NCBI GenBank assembly: GCA_002841695.1
Contig: PHAN01000005.1
Span: 1-64,000 of the forward strand
DNA length: 64,000 nt
DNA from: Elusimicrobia bacterium HGW-Elusimicrobia-1
Lineage (GTDB): Bacteria; Elusimicrobiota; Endomicrobiia; PHAN01
Direction: 5' to 3'
The translations under genes and the position numbers were made by a program. Every line of letters begins with the position of its first letter. Position 1 is the stretch's first letter. The notes under the pieces are model-generated. The model worked only from the letters and a program-made list of their open reading frames with translations, made no database searches and had not been told where the DNA came from. This document shows positions 34,898 to 44,102 of the stretch, one piece after another.

Positions 34898-36870
34898 TGT
34901 GCCAACCTCTCCAATAACTTCTCGGCCTCTTTTTCCAACCGCCAGAACTCGGCCAGCAAGTCTTTCGCGGGAGGGGGCGGCTGGTATCGGTAGAAATACT
35001 TGTTGGGCAGAATCTCGTAGCCAAGCTGCGGACTATCCTGCCAACGGATGATAGGTTTGCCGATTTCGCGTTTTAGGAATAACTCAATATCTTCGCCGTA
35101 CGGGATGTATTCGTCGTCTTTAATATAGTGGCGGTGAGTCCATTCAACGGAAAGAATTTCCGGCTTACTTTCCATAAGCGTCTTAAATTTCTTGGCCGCA
35201 TTATCCTTCGGTCCCAGCGTCAACGTCTCTATCTTTTCGGATTTGCCGACCTTCAAGCGCGCGCGAAAAGTGATGTTACTGTCATAGAACTCCTGCTCCT
35301 TCTTCAGGTTTGCCGCAGTGAATCCTCTGTCATAGGATTCGGTAATTGTCGCCGGCTTGTCGTTTTCGTCGAACTGCCAAAAAACGACTTTAACCTTGTG
35401 ATAGGAAAAGTCCTCGCGCCGGAAAATTTTTACACATTCGTCGGCGTAATCCTTTTTCCAGCCATCGTGGTAGCGCGTTTCTATCCACGCACGGTGCGCG
35501 CCGGTGATGCGATTATGCTTTTTGCCGAAAGCCTTGGGCTCTTTTTCGTATTGCCCTCGGGCATCAATCAGCATCACGCGCCCCCTGTGTGTGGCAGGTT
35601 TATCGTTTCGCAACAGCCATATATAGGTGAATATACCTGTGTTGTAAAAAAGTTCGTCGGGCAGCATGACGATGGCGTCAAGCCAGTCATTTTCCAAAAT
35701 CCAACGGCGAATCTCGCTTTCACCCGAGCCACAGTCACCGTTTGAAAGCGGCGACCCGTTAAAGATTATGGCTATGCGGCTGGCGCCCTTTTCCGGCGAC
35801 TTCATCTTCGCCAACATAGTTTGCAGGAAGAGCATCGCGCCGTTGTCGCGCGACGGCATACCCGCCCGGTATCGTGTCTTCTCCAACTTGCGGGCGGCGG
35901 TCTCATAGCTATCCTTCCCGCCCCAAGTCACACCGAATGGCGGATTGGAGAGCATAAAGTCAAAAAGAAATTCCGATTCCGGGAGTTGGTCGCCAGGTTC
36001 CCGGCTATGCGGCTCATGCGGGATTAGCGAGTTGCCGAGGTATACCTTGGCCTGCCGGTCGGCCTTGATCAGCAGGTCGGCCCGGCAAACGGCGTAGTTG
36101 GTAGGCGACAATTCCTGTCCATGAACGGTGACGTACTTCTCGACGTTGGCTTTCTGCGCGGGCGTGGATGCCCGGTCGAGCAGATGTTCCTTGGCCACTG
36201 AGAGCATACCGCCCGTTCCGCAGGCCGGGTCATATATTGAAAGATGCCTCTCGGGGATGGGAATGTCGAGCAACTCGACCATCAATCGAATCACTTCGCG
36301 CGGGGTGAAGTGGTCTCCGGCTTCCTCGCCGCTTTGTTCCGAGAATCGCCTCAATAGCTCTTCGTAGATGTAGCCCATCTCCAACGGCGACAAATTGTCA
36401 GGGCCAAGTTGAAGTTCCTTGTACTGGTTCAGTATCGGCGCAAGGCGGTTGTGTTTCACCATCTGGCCGATAGTGGCCCTGTAGTTGAAATGCTCGATAA
36501 TCTCGTCTACGTTCTTCGAAAATCCGTTAATATAGGCGCGGAAGTTCTCTTCAAGTATCGCGTGGTCTTCCTCATATACCCGGCGCAAAGTCCATTTAGT
36601 CTTATTGGAGAACGGGGCGGTGCCGACCTCCACACTCTTGACAAGTTTCTCGAGTTCCTTCTCGGTCAGTTTCGGCCGCTTGGCGCGCACCTCGGCGGCC
36701 TTGTCCTCGCGCCACTTGATGAGTACACATTCCATGCGGCGAATTACGATGATGGGCAGAATTACGTTCTGGTACTCGTATGCCTTAAACTTGCCGCGTA
36801 GCCGCTCGGCCGATTTCCAGATTTCATTGGCGAGGTTATCAAGTTTGGGTTTATTAAGGGCAAGAGACAT
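34894..36870 (-). CDS. hsdM: type I restriction-modification methyltransferase M subunit
   Basis: 658 residues. A HsdM N-terminal helical domain precedes an N6-adenine methylase domain with the SAM motif YDPACGTGGML (residues about 213-223) and the catalytic NPPF (309-312). It methylates adenines in the sequence set by HsdS and is required for restriction. Ribosome-binding site AAGGAG precedes ATG 36870. It opens the operon hsdM, DUF1016 gene, hsdS, hsdR, DUF4268 gene. The 3' end overlaps the next gene by ATGA. Confidence 0.95.
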   Translation of the reverse strand: MSLALNKPKLDNLANEIWKSAERLRGKFKAYEYQNVILPIIVIRRMECVLIKWREDKAAEVRAKRPKLTEKELEKLVKSVEVGTAPFSNKTKWTLRRVYEEDHAILEENFRAYINGFSKNVDEIIEHFNYRATIGQMVKHNRLAPILNQYKELQLGPDNLSPLEMGYIYEELLRRFSEQSGEEAGDHFTPREVIRLMVELLDIPIPERHLSIYDPACGTGGMLSVAKEHLLDRASTPAQKANVEKYVTVHGQELSPTNYAVCRADLLIKADRQAKVYLGNSLIPHEPHSREPGDQLPESEFLFDFMLSNPPFGVTWGGKDSYETAARKLEKTRYRAGMPSRDNGAMLFLQTMLAKMKSPEKGASRIAIIFNGSPLSNGDCGSGESEIRRWILENDWLDAIVMLPDELFYNTGIFTYIWLLRNDKPATHRGRVMLIDARGQYEKEPKAFGKKHNRITGAHRAWIETRYHDGWKKDYADECVKIFRREDFSYHKVKVVFWQFDENDKPATITESYDRGFTAANLKKEQEFYDSNITFRARLKVGKSEKIETLTLGPKDNAAKKFKTLMESKPEILSVEWTHRHYIKDDEYIPYGEDIELFLKREIGKPIIRWQDSPQLGYEILPNKYFYRYQPPPPAKDLLAEFWRLEKEAEKLLERLAQ

Positions 36871-36968
36871 TTATTTGCGGCTCCTTGAAAAACTTACCAG
36901 GTATAATTTGTAGCATGCCTAACGTTCCATTCTTAACATTGTAATCTATCTTCCTATCGCCCATTTTT

Positions 36969-37613
36969 CTATTTCATCTCTTTTTTACCAGCATCTTTCA
37001 ACTTTTTATTCAGAGATTCTCTTCTTGTCTTTATTTTTTGTGGCTGAACAAAATAAAAATCAAATAGGCTTTCTAACACATCGAGATTCCATTCCGCTTC
37101 GCCCTGTTCAACTGGTACAATTTTATCACTTGATGTGCTTTTAATCGGATGGGCAGCAAAATTGCCAATATTTCTTATGGCGTCTATACTTTCAGCAAGC
37201 TGCGAGGGTAATTTATTTATGACTTCATCTATTTCTTTTGAAAGATCGCTTTTATTTACTTTTGCGTATTCTCTTAATAATTGTTGAAGACAACGACGGC
37301 TTAATGCTGCGCTTGCTTTAGGACTATCTTCCAAAACAAGAGCGGCCTCGATATAATCTTCCGCGAGATACTTGGGTACCTCTGGTGGCAAAGGCCCACG
37401 ATTCATCCCTTTTGGATAAACCAATTTCATTGTTGAGGATTGCCAGTAAGAAGAAGGATTACTATCTCTTTCGCCATATATTAAATAAATTATCATCTTT
37501 GTACAAGATGGACATATTTGTGTCTCAAACCCAAAATGATGATTTACATCATTGCCTATGGGGGTCTCTCCTGGCTGATCATGGAATTCAACTAAACAAT
37601 GCGGACATTTCAT
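36969..37613 (-). CDS. DUF4145 protein: zinc ribbon plus HEPN-like domain
   Basis: 214 residues. The N-terminus is a zinc ribbon (CPHCLVEF and CPSCTKM). The DUF4145 part has ALSRRCLQQLLREYA and ESIDAIRNIGNFAAHPIK, an R-N-x-G-N-x-x-A-H motif typical of this HEPN-related family. DUF4145 proteins are often encoded next to restriction systems, with unknown function. It lies about 100 bp upstream of hsdM in the same direction. Confidence 0.85.
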   Translation of the reverse strand: MKCPHCLVEFHDQPGETPIGNDVNHHFGFETQICPSCTKMIIYLIYGERDSNPSSYWQSSTMKLVYPKGMNRGPLPPEVPKYLAEDYIEAALVLEDSPKASAALSRRCLQQLLREYAKVNKSDLSKEIDEVINKLPSQLAESIDAIRNIGNFAAHPIKSTSSDKIVPVEQGEAEWNLDVLESLFDFYFVQPQKIKTRRESLNKKLKDAGKKEMK

Positions 37614-37892
37614 ATTGTCCCCTTATTTTTTATTCATCCCCAGCATTTTTTTGTTGCAGTGCGGCATTGGTTTTGAGTGAGTTGTTGTCGTTTAAGATTG
37701 AGGATGAAGTGATTATGATTTTTCCGCCCGCCTTGGCGCGGTGATTTTTTACCATTGGTGGCATATTCCCCGATATTTTTCCTCACTTCACAAAGTCCGG
37801 CCTTTTGGTTTTTGTGGTGAGTGGATGGGTCGAGGGTAGTATACAAAATCTTTGGTTTTTTAGAAAGGTGGCAGCCAATGGAGACGTGGCAG

Positions 37893-38255
37893 CTATTGAC
37901 GGCGGGATTTGTAGTCGCGGAACACGCGCGGTTCGTCGGAGCGCGAGCGGCAATCAAGCAGTGTCTTCTTCATAAAATCCGGCATCGGGAGCGCGCGCAG
38001 CCGAGCGTTTTTCGTCAATATGATAATGCCTTTGTCGAAATTGATGTCGCTCCATTTGAGCGCAATTATTTCTGCCGGCCGCATTCCGGTGTAAAGCGCG
38101 ATGAGAGATGACAGACGAGAGCGAGGATTCTTGCAAGCGGCAAGAATATGCGGCAATTCGTCTAAATCATCGCACTTGAGTACGTCGTCTCTTTTCCGTC
38201 GGGAGCCAATATAATAATCCATCCACCACTTGCCCTTTTTCCAGAAAACGGACAT
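37893..38255 (-). pseudogene. broken tyrosine integrase
   Basis: 120 codons. The start FWKKGKWWMDYYIGSRRKR is an arm-type DNA-binding domain. It then joins directly to a catalytic-domain piece with LIALYTGMRPAEIIALKWSD (first catalytic Arg) and a Lys-bearing beta hairpin. The core-binding domain between them and everything after the hairpin (HxxR, His, Tyr) are missing, so it is inactive. It borders the defence island and is probably the relic of the integrase that brought it in. Confidence 0.8.
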
Positions 38256-38297
38256 ACCGCGGCCATCCTCGTATCGTTATTTATTGGGATGAGAGCG

Positions 38298-38311
38298 ACG
38301 GACAGTCCCGA
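38298..38311 (+). repeat. 14-bp direct repeat, left copy
   Basis: ACGGACAGTCCCGA, matching 39358-39371 (ACGGACTGTCCCGA) in 13 of 14 positions. The two copies flank the orphan gene at 38332. The core is nearly palindromic. Confidence 0.5.
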
Positions 38312-38331
38312 TATTTTGACGCGCTGCCGAC

Positions 38332-39132
38332 TCACTGCCCCGCGAAATCAAGCGTTTTGGGGAGCGCGAGCAGAATCGAAACCATTTCAGAGGCGGTAAG
38401 AGGAACGCTCCGGCAAACAGTCCCGTCGGCGCACAAGAGCATCGGAATAAAGTGCGGGGACATATTGAGCGCGTCCCATCCCGGCAGACAGAAACGGCGG
38501 GACGACGGCCCCCACGACAGCCACTCCGACAGCACCACAAGAGTGTGCGCCGGGGGCGGCTGAAAAGATTCGTAGTTCCGCTCGACGGGCGCGGAGACGG
38601 TGATTTTCCGTCCGCGGAGTTCAAAAGGATCGAGATCGTTCTTGCAGTAAAGCGCCGGATTGTGAATGCAAGAGCACATCCAGTTCCAAAAAGAAGATTG
38701 CGGAGTCGTGAGAGCTTTTATCGCCAGCCGCTTGTCTATTTCTTGAAATGAATCGAGTTTCGCGGAGATGTGGATGAAAAACTCGTCGGGCGCGGCGGGA
38801 TCGCGGACGGGCGGGGGCGTGTAGAGTAAAACGGCCGAGACGGACTCGCGCGGATATTCCTTGACGTGGACGCTGATATAATCGAACGCGCCGACGGACG
38901 CGCGCGCGGTCAGGGAATCTTTGTGGCCGAGGTGGAAGGGAACGCGGCCGAACGGGAGTTGGTAACTTGGAGGGCCTGCGCTTAAAGTAAGATAGAGCCG
39001 TCCGCCGTCGAGGGAGAGGCGCAGTATCGTCTGACATTGGGTATCGAGCAGGACGTTTTCAAGGATGAAAAAAACACGCGAGGCGGTGTCGCCCGGGGCG
39101 ACTTCGCGGAGTTCTTCCTGACAGATTGACAT
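38332..39132 (-). CDS. orphan protein of unknown function
   Basis: 266 residues from ATG 39132, decided by GGGGGAG 4 nt upstream (a longer frame from 39174 lacks a site). The sequence is mixed alpha/beta, with no signal peptide and no motif I recognise. It is flanked by near-identical 14-bp direct repeats at 38298 and 39358, next to a broken integrase and a gene remnant, so it may be a recently inserted cargo gene. Confidence 0.6.
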   Translation of the reverse strand: MSICQEELREVAPGDTASRVFFILENVLLDTQCQTILRLSLDGGRLYLTLSAGPPSYQLPFGRVPFHLGHKDSLTARASVGAFDYISVHVKEYPRESVSAVLLYTPPPVRDPAAPDEFFIHISAKLDSFQEIDKRLAIKALTTPQSSFWNWMCSCIHNPALYCKNDLDPFELRGRKITVSAPVERNYESFQPPPAHTLVVLSEWLSWGPSSRRFCLPGWDALNMSPHFIPMLLCADGTVCRSVPLTASEMVSILLALPKTLDFAGQ

Positions 39133-39260
39133 TTTACTCCCCCTGTATCTGGAATGGGATTTTGATGCGGCCATCGAAGATATATCCCCCTTATTCCGTC
39201 AATCGTATACTCCCCGCTTTTTACTACCGTTGGATATGCGAAAATCCTTCTTTGCTATTA

Positions 39261-39350
39261 TCACAAAAAATACATCGCCACCGAAATCAAATGACCGTTG
39301 GCGAGGGTTCGATTCAGTCCGAAAGAATAATTGATACCGAAATTTTTCAT
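39261..39350 (-). pseudogene. 3' remnant of a second PorV-like gene
   Basis: Reads KNFGINYSFGLNRTLANGHL then ISVAMYFL and stop, matching the last residues of the intact PorV-like protein at 40004 (KNFGINYSFGLNKILGNSHL). The match ends abruptly near 39350. The rest of this paralogue has been lost, apparently at the 14-bp repeat. Confidence 0.8.
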
Positions 39351-39357
39351 TTTTGGG

Positions 39358-39371
39358 ACGGACTGTCCCGA
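39358..39371 (+). repeat. 14-bp direct repeat, right copy
   Basis: ACGGACTGTCCCGA; partner of 38298-38311. It begins 7 bp beyond the point where the truncated PorV-like remnant stops matching its full-length relative. Confidence 0.5.
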
Positions 39372-39427
39372 CGGCGAGATATCTGGTTTATTTGACGGGA
39401 TACTGAGTCGTCGGCAAGCCCTTCTAT

Positions 39428-39946
39428 TTATTTCTGAGTTAACTCTGCTTCCGTAATTATGAACCTTACAAATTGGGAGTCAGTAAAACTCAACGCTGTG
39501 TATAGTTTTCCCGGCTCGAAAATGTGTTCTATAGAAATTATCCCGGTAGTTATCCTTGTGTAAGAACCAACTGGACCGAATACAGCGGGTTGGGTAGAAT
39601 AATAAGACAACTCCACGGTGCGTGCGCCGGGATCGACCATTATGTAGTCGTTAAAGTTTAGAGACGGTGGCGGCCCCAGTGAATCTTTGCCTCCAAGGGC
39701 GTAATACGGAATTAGCAGGGGTGAGAGCATAACAGAGCAAAGTAGAAGCATTTCTTTTTCAATTTTAGTCCTTGCTACTTTTTTAGAATCTATGCCGTGC
39801 ACTCGTGTGTCTCTGTCACCCGCTTTAAGATAAGCCGTGTCTGGTTTTAAAAAATCGGGCTTCTTGTGCCTTGAAATACTCGGCGCAGTCGCGCAGCCGG
39901 CGGCGGTTAATGCAATTATCATAAGAATAGCCGTTGTTCTTTTCAT
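39428..39946 (-). CDS. lipoprotein of unknown function
   Basis: 172 residues with a type II signal sequence (KRTTAILMIIALTAAGC; lipobox TAAGC). A hydrophobic segment follows around residues 65-85 (LLLCSVMLSPLLIPYYALGG), then a small beta-rich domain. No family recognised. It is about 60 bp downstream of the PorV-like gene and probably belongs to the same transcript as the subtilase. Confidence 0.7.
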   Translation of the reverse strand: MKRTTAILMIIALTAAGCATAPSISRHKKPDFLKPDTAYLKAGDRDTRVHGIDSKKVARTKIEKEMLLLCSVMLSPLLIPYYALGGKDSLGPPPSLNFNDYIMVDPGARTVELSYYSTQPAVFGPVGSYTRITTGIISIEHIFEPGKLYTALSFTDSQFVRFIITEAELTQK

Positions 39947-40003
39947 TTCTCAGCCCGCCTTTTAAAGAAATAAAACCGGATTTGATAAATACACTTCGAA
40001 GCA

Positions 40004-40903
40004 TCAGCGCGGAAAATACATAGTGATCGAGATTAAATGGCTGTTCCCGAGGATTTTATTCAGTCCGAAAGAATAATTGATACCGAAATTTTTCACTCTT
40101 GACCCGACGCCGAAAGACAATCCCTCCACGTCGGAGTTAAACTTATAGCCGCATCTCAACGCGGCGATGTTTTTCAAGGCATATTCCACGCCTACCGACG
40201 GAACGACTACTTTATCGAAGATCAAATAACTCGCGTCGGTTATTACGAAGTAATTCTCGAACTGATAGCGTCCCGATAACCTTGCGGAAGCCGGCAGGGG
40301 GTCTCCCTCCGAGATGTATTTTAACGGAGTACCGATATTGAGAAACGATAATCCACAAGTTACGGGCGCATTCTCAAACGAATAAAGGGCGCCGAAATCT
40401 GCGGCGATGGCGGTAGCGGTTTTATATTCGACGAGCGTGGACGAGACATATTTGAGCGTCGCGCCGGCGTTTATCTCTCTTCCGCAAAATGATAATTTTC
40501 GTCCGTAAGAAACTCCGAGCGCAAAGTTCCGCTCGGCCGACACGGTCTTTTCGTTCCATGCCGAGTCGAAAAACTCCAGCGAACCTGCGTCATAGTAATC
40601 CAGAGAAAACCCTGCCACTCCGGATTTAAACGGCATACCGCCCGTCACATTAGCGTGGGTGTCATCGGCGAAACCTTTGTTGTACATAACCGCAAGTTGC
40701 CGATGAGTAAGCGTGGAAAGCGAGCCGGGATTATACTTTACGCCCGACACATCGTCTTCTATCGCGCCGAAGGCGTCGCCGAGGGCGGCCGCTCTCGCCG
40801 ACGGCGGTCTCGTCAAAAAATACGCCGATGAAGCGCCAAAGAGCGGAGCGGCGAAAACGCCCCCGAATAAAACGGCCGCTACAACCGCCGGATATTTTTT
40901 CAT
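40004..40903 (-). CDS. PorV/UPF0164-type outer-membrane beta-barrel protein
   Basis: 299 residues from ATG 40903, whose ATGA overlaps the stop of the subtilase gene and which gives a good signal peptide (MKKYPAVVAAVLFGGVFAAP). The mature N-terminus ARAAALGDAFGAIEDDVSGV followed by NPGSLS is the signature of the PorV/UPF0164 family, and the rest shows alternating beta-strands ending in an aromatic residue (ISITMYFPR). Relatives are outer-membrane barrels; PorV works with the type IX secretion system in Bacteroidota. Pairing with a subtilase carrying a C-terminal FlgD-like domain suggests this barrel helps export or anchor it (inference). Confidence 0.88.
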   Translation of the reverse strand: MKKYPAVVAAVLFGGVFAAPLFGASSAYFLTRPPSARAAALGDAFGAIEDDVSGVKYNPGSLSTLTHRQLAVMYNKGFADDTHANVTGGMPFKSGVAGFSLDYYDAGSLEFFDSAWNEKTVSAERNFALGVSYGRKLSFCGREINAGATLKYVSSTLVEYKTATAIAADFGALYSFENAPVTCGLSFLNIGTPLKYISEGDPLPASARLSGRYQFENYFVITDASYLIFDKVVVPSVGVEYALKNIAALRCGYKFNSDVEGLSFGVGSRVKNFGINYSFGLNKILGNSHLISITMYFPR

Positions 40904-43806
40904 TTCATTACGCATATTTTTCGAGTCCTGTTCAATCCCGGGCCTTCCAACTTTATCACATATATCCCCGAAGCGACCGCCTCGCCGGAGTCGTTTCTCC
41001 CGTCCCAAATGAAACAATCCGAAACACCTCCCACGGCTTCTTTCGATATTGTCTTTACGAGGCGGCCGTTCGATGAGAATATTTTCACTTCGACGGATCC
41101 GGAGTTCTCCGCGTTGAAATTTATTTTGACTGCCCCGCCTGTCGCGGGATTGAAATAGCCCCTGTCTATTCCCTCGCCGCTGTAGCCCATCTTTACATTA
41201 CCCGGTTCCGTTAATACAAGCCCCTCGTCCCAAACATCGGGCGAGTCCGCTTCTACCGTGGGCGCGCCGCTCGCGCTTGCATTATGCACGTCGTATGCCT
41301 CAAAATAATGCGTGTACCCGCGCCACGGCGGCAATTTTGTCGCGTATTCATAGTTTCTGCCGGTGTTATAAGGCGTAGCATCATCGGAGGCATCCGACAT
41401 CGTAAAAGGGCTGCCGGAAATGTTGATTCCGCCTCTTTTTATATAGACATGGGGATAGCCACTTGCGGGGGCATCGTTGTTAGCGTCTGTGTATTTAACT
41501 CTGAATACGAATTCTGTACCGGGCCCGGCAATTGCGGGGCTGCACCCGGGCGTGATATAATTACCATCACCTGTCCATGATAATGTCGGAGCAACATTTA
41601 TTACAGGCGCAGCAATAGCGGCAGTTGGGTTTCCATTAGCAGAACTATTCCATACATCATATGCTTCAAAATAATATGTGTAGTCGGTTCCGGTAGAAAC
41701 TGTCGTTGAATATGTATATCCCCTGCCAGAAGAATATGCATTACTGTCGGATGCAGTCATCGTGAACGGACTGCCGGAAATGTTGACTCCGCCTCTTTTT
41801 ATATAGACCTTGGGATAGCCGCTTAAAGGTGCATCGTTATCTGCGTCTGTGTATTTTACACGGTAAGTAAATGTTGTTGAAGTATCACCCGTTTCAAGGT
41901 GTAAACCGTCAGAAACATAATTTGTCTCGCCTGTCCATGATAATGTCGGAGGAAAATTGTAAAGTGATTTATAAGCATTTACTCTGCCGCCTGTAACCAC
42001 TTTGCCGGATAATGATGCCTTGGTATCCACACCGTTTAATATTAATGCTTTTAACTGTTCAACTGACAGGTCAGATTTTTTTGCCAGTAAAAGCCCTGCA
42101 ATTCCAGCCACATGAGGAGCGGCCATAGATGTGCCGTCATTATAAACATAATCGTAAGAAGCGACGGACATCGGCTCTCGGGTAATATTAAAATCATCTA
42201 TATATACTCCGTCAAACGTGCCTGAATAATCAGAATAAAGCCCGAAACCGAAATAATTTCCGCGCTCAACCAAAGAAGTTATCGTTGAACCTATAAACGC
42301 AAAACTTCCACCTGACGAGCCGGTTAGATAACCAAACCAAGACCAGCTTGTTTTATCAACCGAATACATCAACGATAAAGCATCATATCCATTTTCAAGT
42401 TCGTATCTTACTTTGAAATTAAGCATGTACCTGCTGTTTTTAACATAGGTAAAGGTGGAATTGTAACATACCCAAGAGTTCGTGTTATTTACATAATTCC
42501 CGCCGGGGCTATCTGTCAAACTGTTCGGTGCGGAAGCGGATACCGAGTTGGTTATTGCCCAACTGCTGTTTGTGCCGCCTCTCACCCACCCTGAAGGGAC
42601 CTGCCCGACGGTATCGGAATCAAAATTTTTGGAATACAACGTAGTCGGCGCTCCATAACTGTAAGTCGGGATAGTACTGTAGATATTTACGCCCGGCGCG
42701 GCTACGTCCACGCTTGTCGCGCCGTAATTCGAAAAACTCGCCAAGGCATCGTTTTGGTCCGTGGCAGCCACGGAAATGATGCAACCGAGATTATAACTGG
42801 CGGGATACGAGGGTTTTGTATCATTGTTATTCGCCTCATTGCCCGCTGCGGCCACAAACAAAACCCCGGCAGCGCCCGCCGACTGAATCGCCTGATAAAG
42901 CAAGTCGCCGTTAGAACCGCCGTAACCGGCCCAACTCGCGTTGATAATTCTCGCGCCTTTCGCCGCCGCATAATTTATCGACTGTATGATTTTATCGTCG
43001 GTTGCGAACGCCTCCACACCGCTGATTTTAAGCGGCATCAGTTTTATGTTCCAACACACTCCGGTTATTCCCGAACCGTTATTCCCGACCGCGCCTATTG
43101 TGCCTGCCACATGCGTGCCGTGGGTATAAAACCCGGTCGGGTCGTTGTCGCCGTCAAAAAAATCCCAACCGCGAACATCGTCCACAAGTCCGTTACCGTC
43201 GTCGTCAACGCCATTGCCGGCAATCTCTCCGGGATTTACCCATATATTGGCGGCAAGATCGGGGTGATTTATCGCAACGCCCGTATCTATCACGGCGACG
43301 ATTACAGTATTTGAGCCGGTTACAATGTCCCATGCCTCGGGAGCGTCTATGTCGGCGTCGGAAGTGCCTGAAACACCGTTCACGCTTTGGCCGGTGTTAT
43401 GAAGCCCCCAGAGTTGTCCGAAATGTGTATCATTGGGAGTAGCATTGAAATAACGGATATAATTCGGCTGGGCGTACTCGACGTTCGGATTCTTTTTTAA
43501 TTCTTCAATCGTTTCTTCGACGGTGGTGTTCTTCTTGATTTTGATTTTGCGCGCTTTCTTGTCTTTTTTGTTCGATACGAAAAAAGCGTCCACCTCGCGC
43601 ATATCCTTTGATGAATGGAAAGATTTTATTTGACCCTCGCCCATATGGGATTTGTAGATGACGATTACTTCGTCGGGCGCATATAACGGACGCTCGGACT
43701 TAAAGTCGCGCTGAGTTTTTTGCTGGGCGTTTCCCGTACGCAAAGAAACTACGCATATAAGAGAAATCGTTAATCCGATAATAAATAATCTGTTTTTTAT
43801 TCCCAT
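40900..43806 (-). CDS. secreted S8 (subtilisin-like) serine protease with FlgD-like C-terminus
   Basis: 968 residues: signal peptide (about 1-27), an inhibitor-like propeptide (YAPDEVIVIYKSH ... NPNVEYAQPNY), then the S8 domain with all three catalytic residues: Asp in VIAVIDTGVAINHPDL, His in THGTHVAGTIGAVG, Ser in NDGTSMAAPHVAGI. A beta-sandwich insert lies before the Ser motif. Two Ig-like repeats (SGYPKVYIKRGGVNISGSPF and SGYPHVYIKRGGINISGSPF) and an FlgD-like C-terminal domain (IFSSNGRLVKT ... GEAVASGIYVIKLEG) follow. It is an extracellular protease. A ~500-nt leader with two structured elements and terminators controls it. Confidence 0.95.
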   Translation of the reverse strand: MGIKNRLFIIGLTISLICVVSLRTGNAQQKTQRDFKSERPLYAPDEVIVIYKSHMGEGQIKSFHSSKDMREVDAFFVSNKKDKKARKIKIKKNTTVEETIEELKKNPNVEYAQPNYIRYFNATPNDTHFGQLWGLHNTGQSVNGVSGTSDADIDAPEAWDIVTGSNTVIVAVIDTGVAINHPDLAANIWVNPGEIAGNGVDDDGNGLVDDVRGWDFFDGDNDPTGFYTHGTHVAGTIGAVGNNGSGITGVCWNIKLMPLKISGVEAFATDDKIIQSINYAAAKGARIINASWAGYGGSNGDLLYQAIQSAGAAGVLFVAAAGNEANNNDTKPSYPASYNLGCIISVAATDQNDALASFSNYGATSVDVAAPGVNIYSTIPTYSYGAPTTLYSKNFDSDTVGQVPSGWVRGGTNSSWAITNSVSASAPNSLTDSPGGNYVNNTNSWVCYNSTFTYVKNSRYMLNFKVRYELENGYDALSLMYSVDKTSWSWFGYLTGSSGGSFAFIGSTITSLVERGNYFGFGLYSDYSGTFDGVYIDDFNITREPMSVASYDYVYNDGTSMAAPHVAGIAGLLLAKKSDLSVEQLKALILNGVDTKASLSGKVVTGGRVNAYKSLYNFPPTLSWTGETNYVSDGLHLETGDTSTTFTYRVKYTDADNDAPLSGYPKVYIKRGGVNISGSPFTMTASDSNAYSSGRGYTYSTTVSTGTDYTYYFEAYDVWNSSANGNPTAAIAAPVINVAPTLSWTGDGNYITPGCSPAIAGPGTEFVFRVKYTDANNDAPASGYPHVYIKRGGINISGSPFTMSDASDDATPYNTGRNYEYATKLPPWRGYTHYFEAYDVHNASASGAPTVEADSPDVWDEGLVLTEPGNVKMGYSGEGIDRGYFNPATGGAVKINFNAENSGSVEVKIFSSNGRLVKTISKEAVGGVSDCFIWDGRNDSGEAVASGIYVIKLEGPGLNRTRKICVMK

Positions 43807-43870
43807 GATTTTGGTCCGCCATTACGGCATTCGCACCGTTTTTCAACAGCGTCTGCGTAAAATAAAAAAA

Positions 43871-43916
43871 CCGGATTGCGCGCGAGTCGCTCGTGACAAA
43901 TGTCGCGCCAATCCGG
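43871..43916 (-). terminator. intrinsic terminator in the subtilase leader (proximal)
   Basis: On the minus strand CCGGATTGGCGCG pairs with CGCGCAATCCGG and is followed by TTTTTTTA (43870-43863). It lies 57 bp ahead of the start codon, so it would stop transcription before the gene. Its loop contains CACGAGCGACTC, the same 9-mer as in the upstream element. Confidence 0.85.
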
Positions 43917-43967
43917 TCGATTGCCGGAGGCAAAAAACGGTATGCCCTTGTTTCTGATTTATGTTTT

Positions 43968-44032
43968 CCATAGTCGCTCGTGGAAACGCCGCCGCAATTC
44001 TTTTTTAAGATTTTGCGGCTCGCTTCCTATGG
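43968..44032 (-). promoter_or_regulatory. structured RNA element, copy 1 (unassigned riboswitch-like)
   Basis: Minus-strand RNA folds as P1 CCAUAG/CUAUGG, P2 GAAGCG/CGUUUC, and P3 CCGCAA/UUGCGG with a long loop. Between P2 and P1 on the 3' side is CACGAGCGA. Copy 2 at 44182 has the same layout with compensatory stem changes and the same ACGAGCGACUAU. It is followed by the terminator at 43871. I compared it from memory with the common riboswitch classes and found no match. Confidence 0.6.
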
Positions 44033-44102
44033 ATGTTTAAGTTAACTTATCGTCGAAAAACCTGTTTTGTCCCCGCTGTATCCTTTGCCCGGCCAAAAAA
44101 AG

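Noticed and set aside
37634-37957. 107-codon minus-strand frame after the broken integrase as its C-terminal half
   Set aside because: A stretch resembling LDPSTHH is suggestive, but the catalytic HxxR, His and Tyr boxes are absent, so I leave the integrase remnant at 37893-38255.
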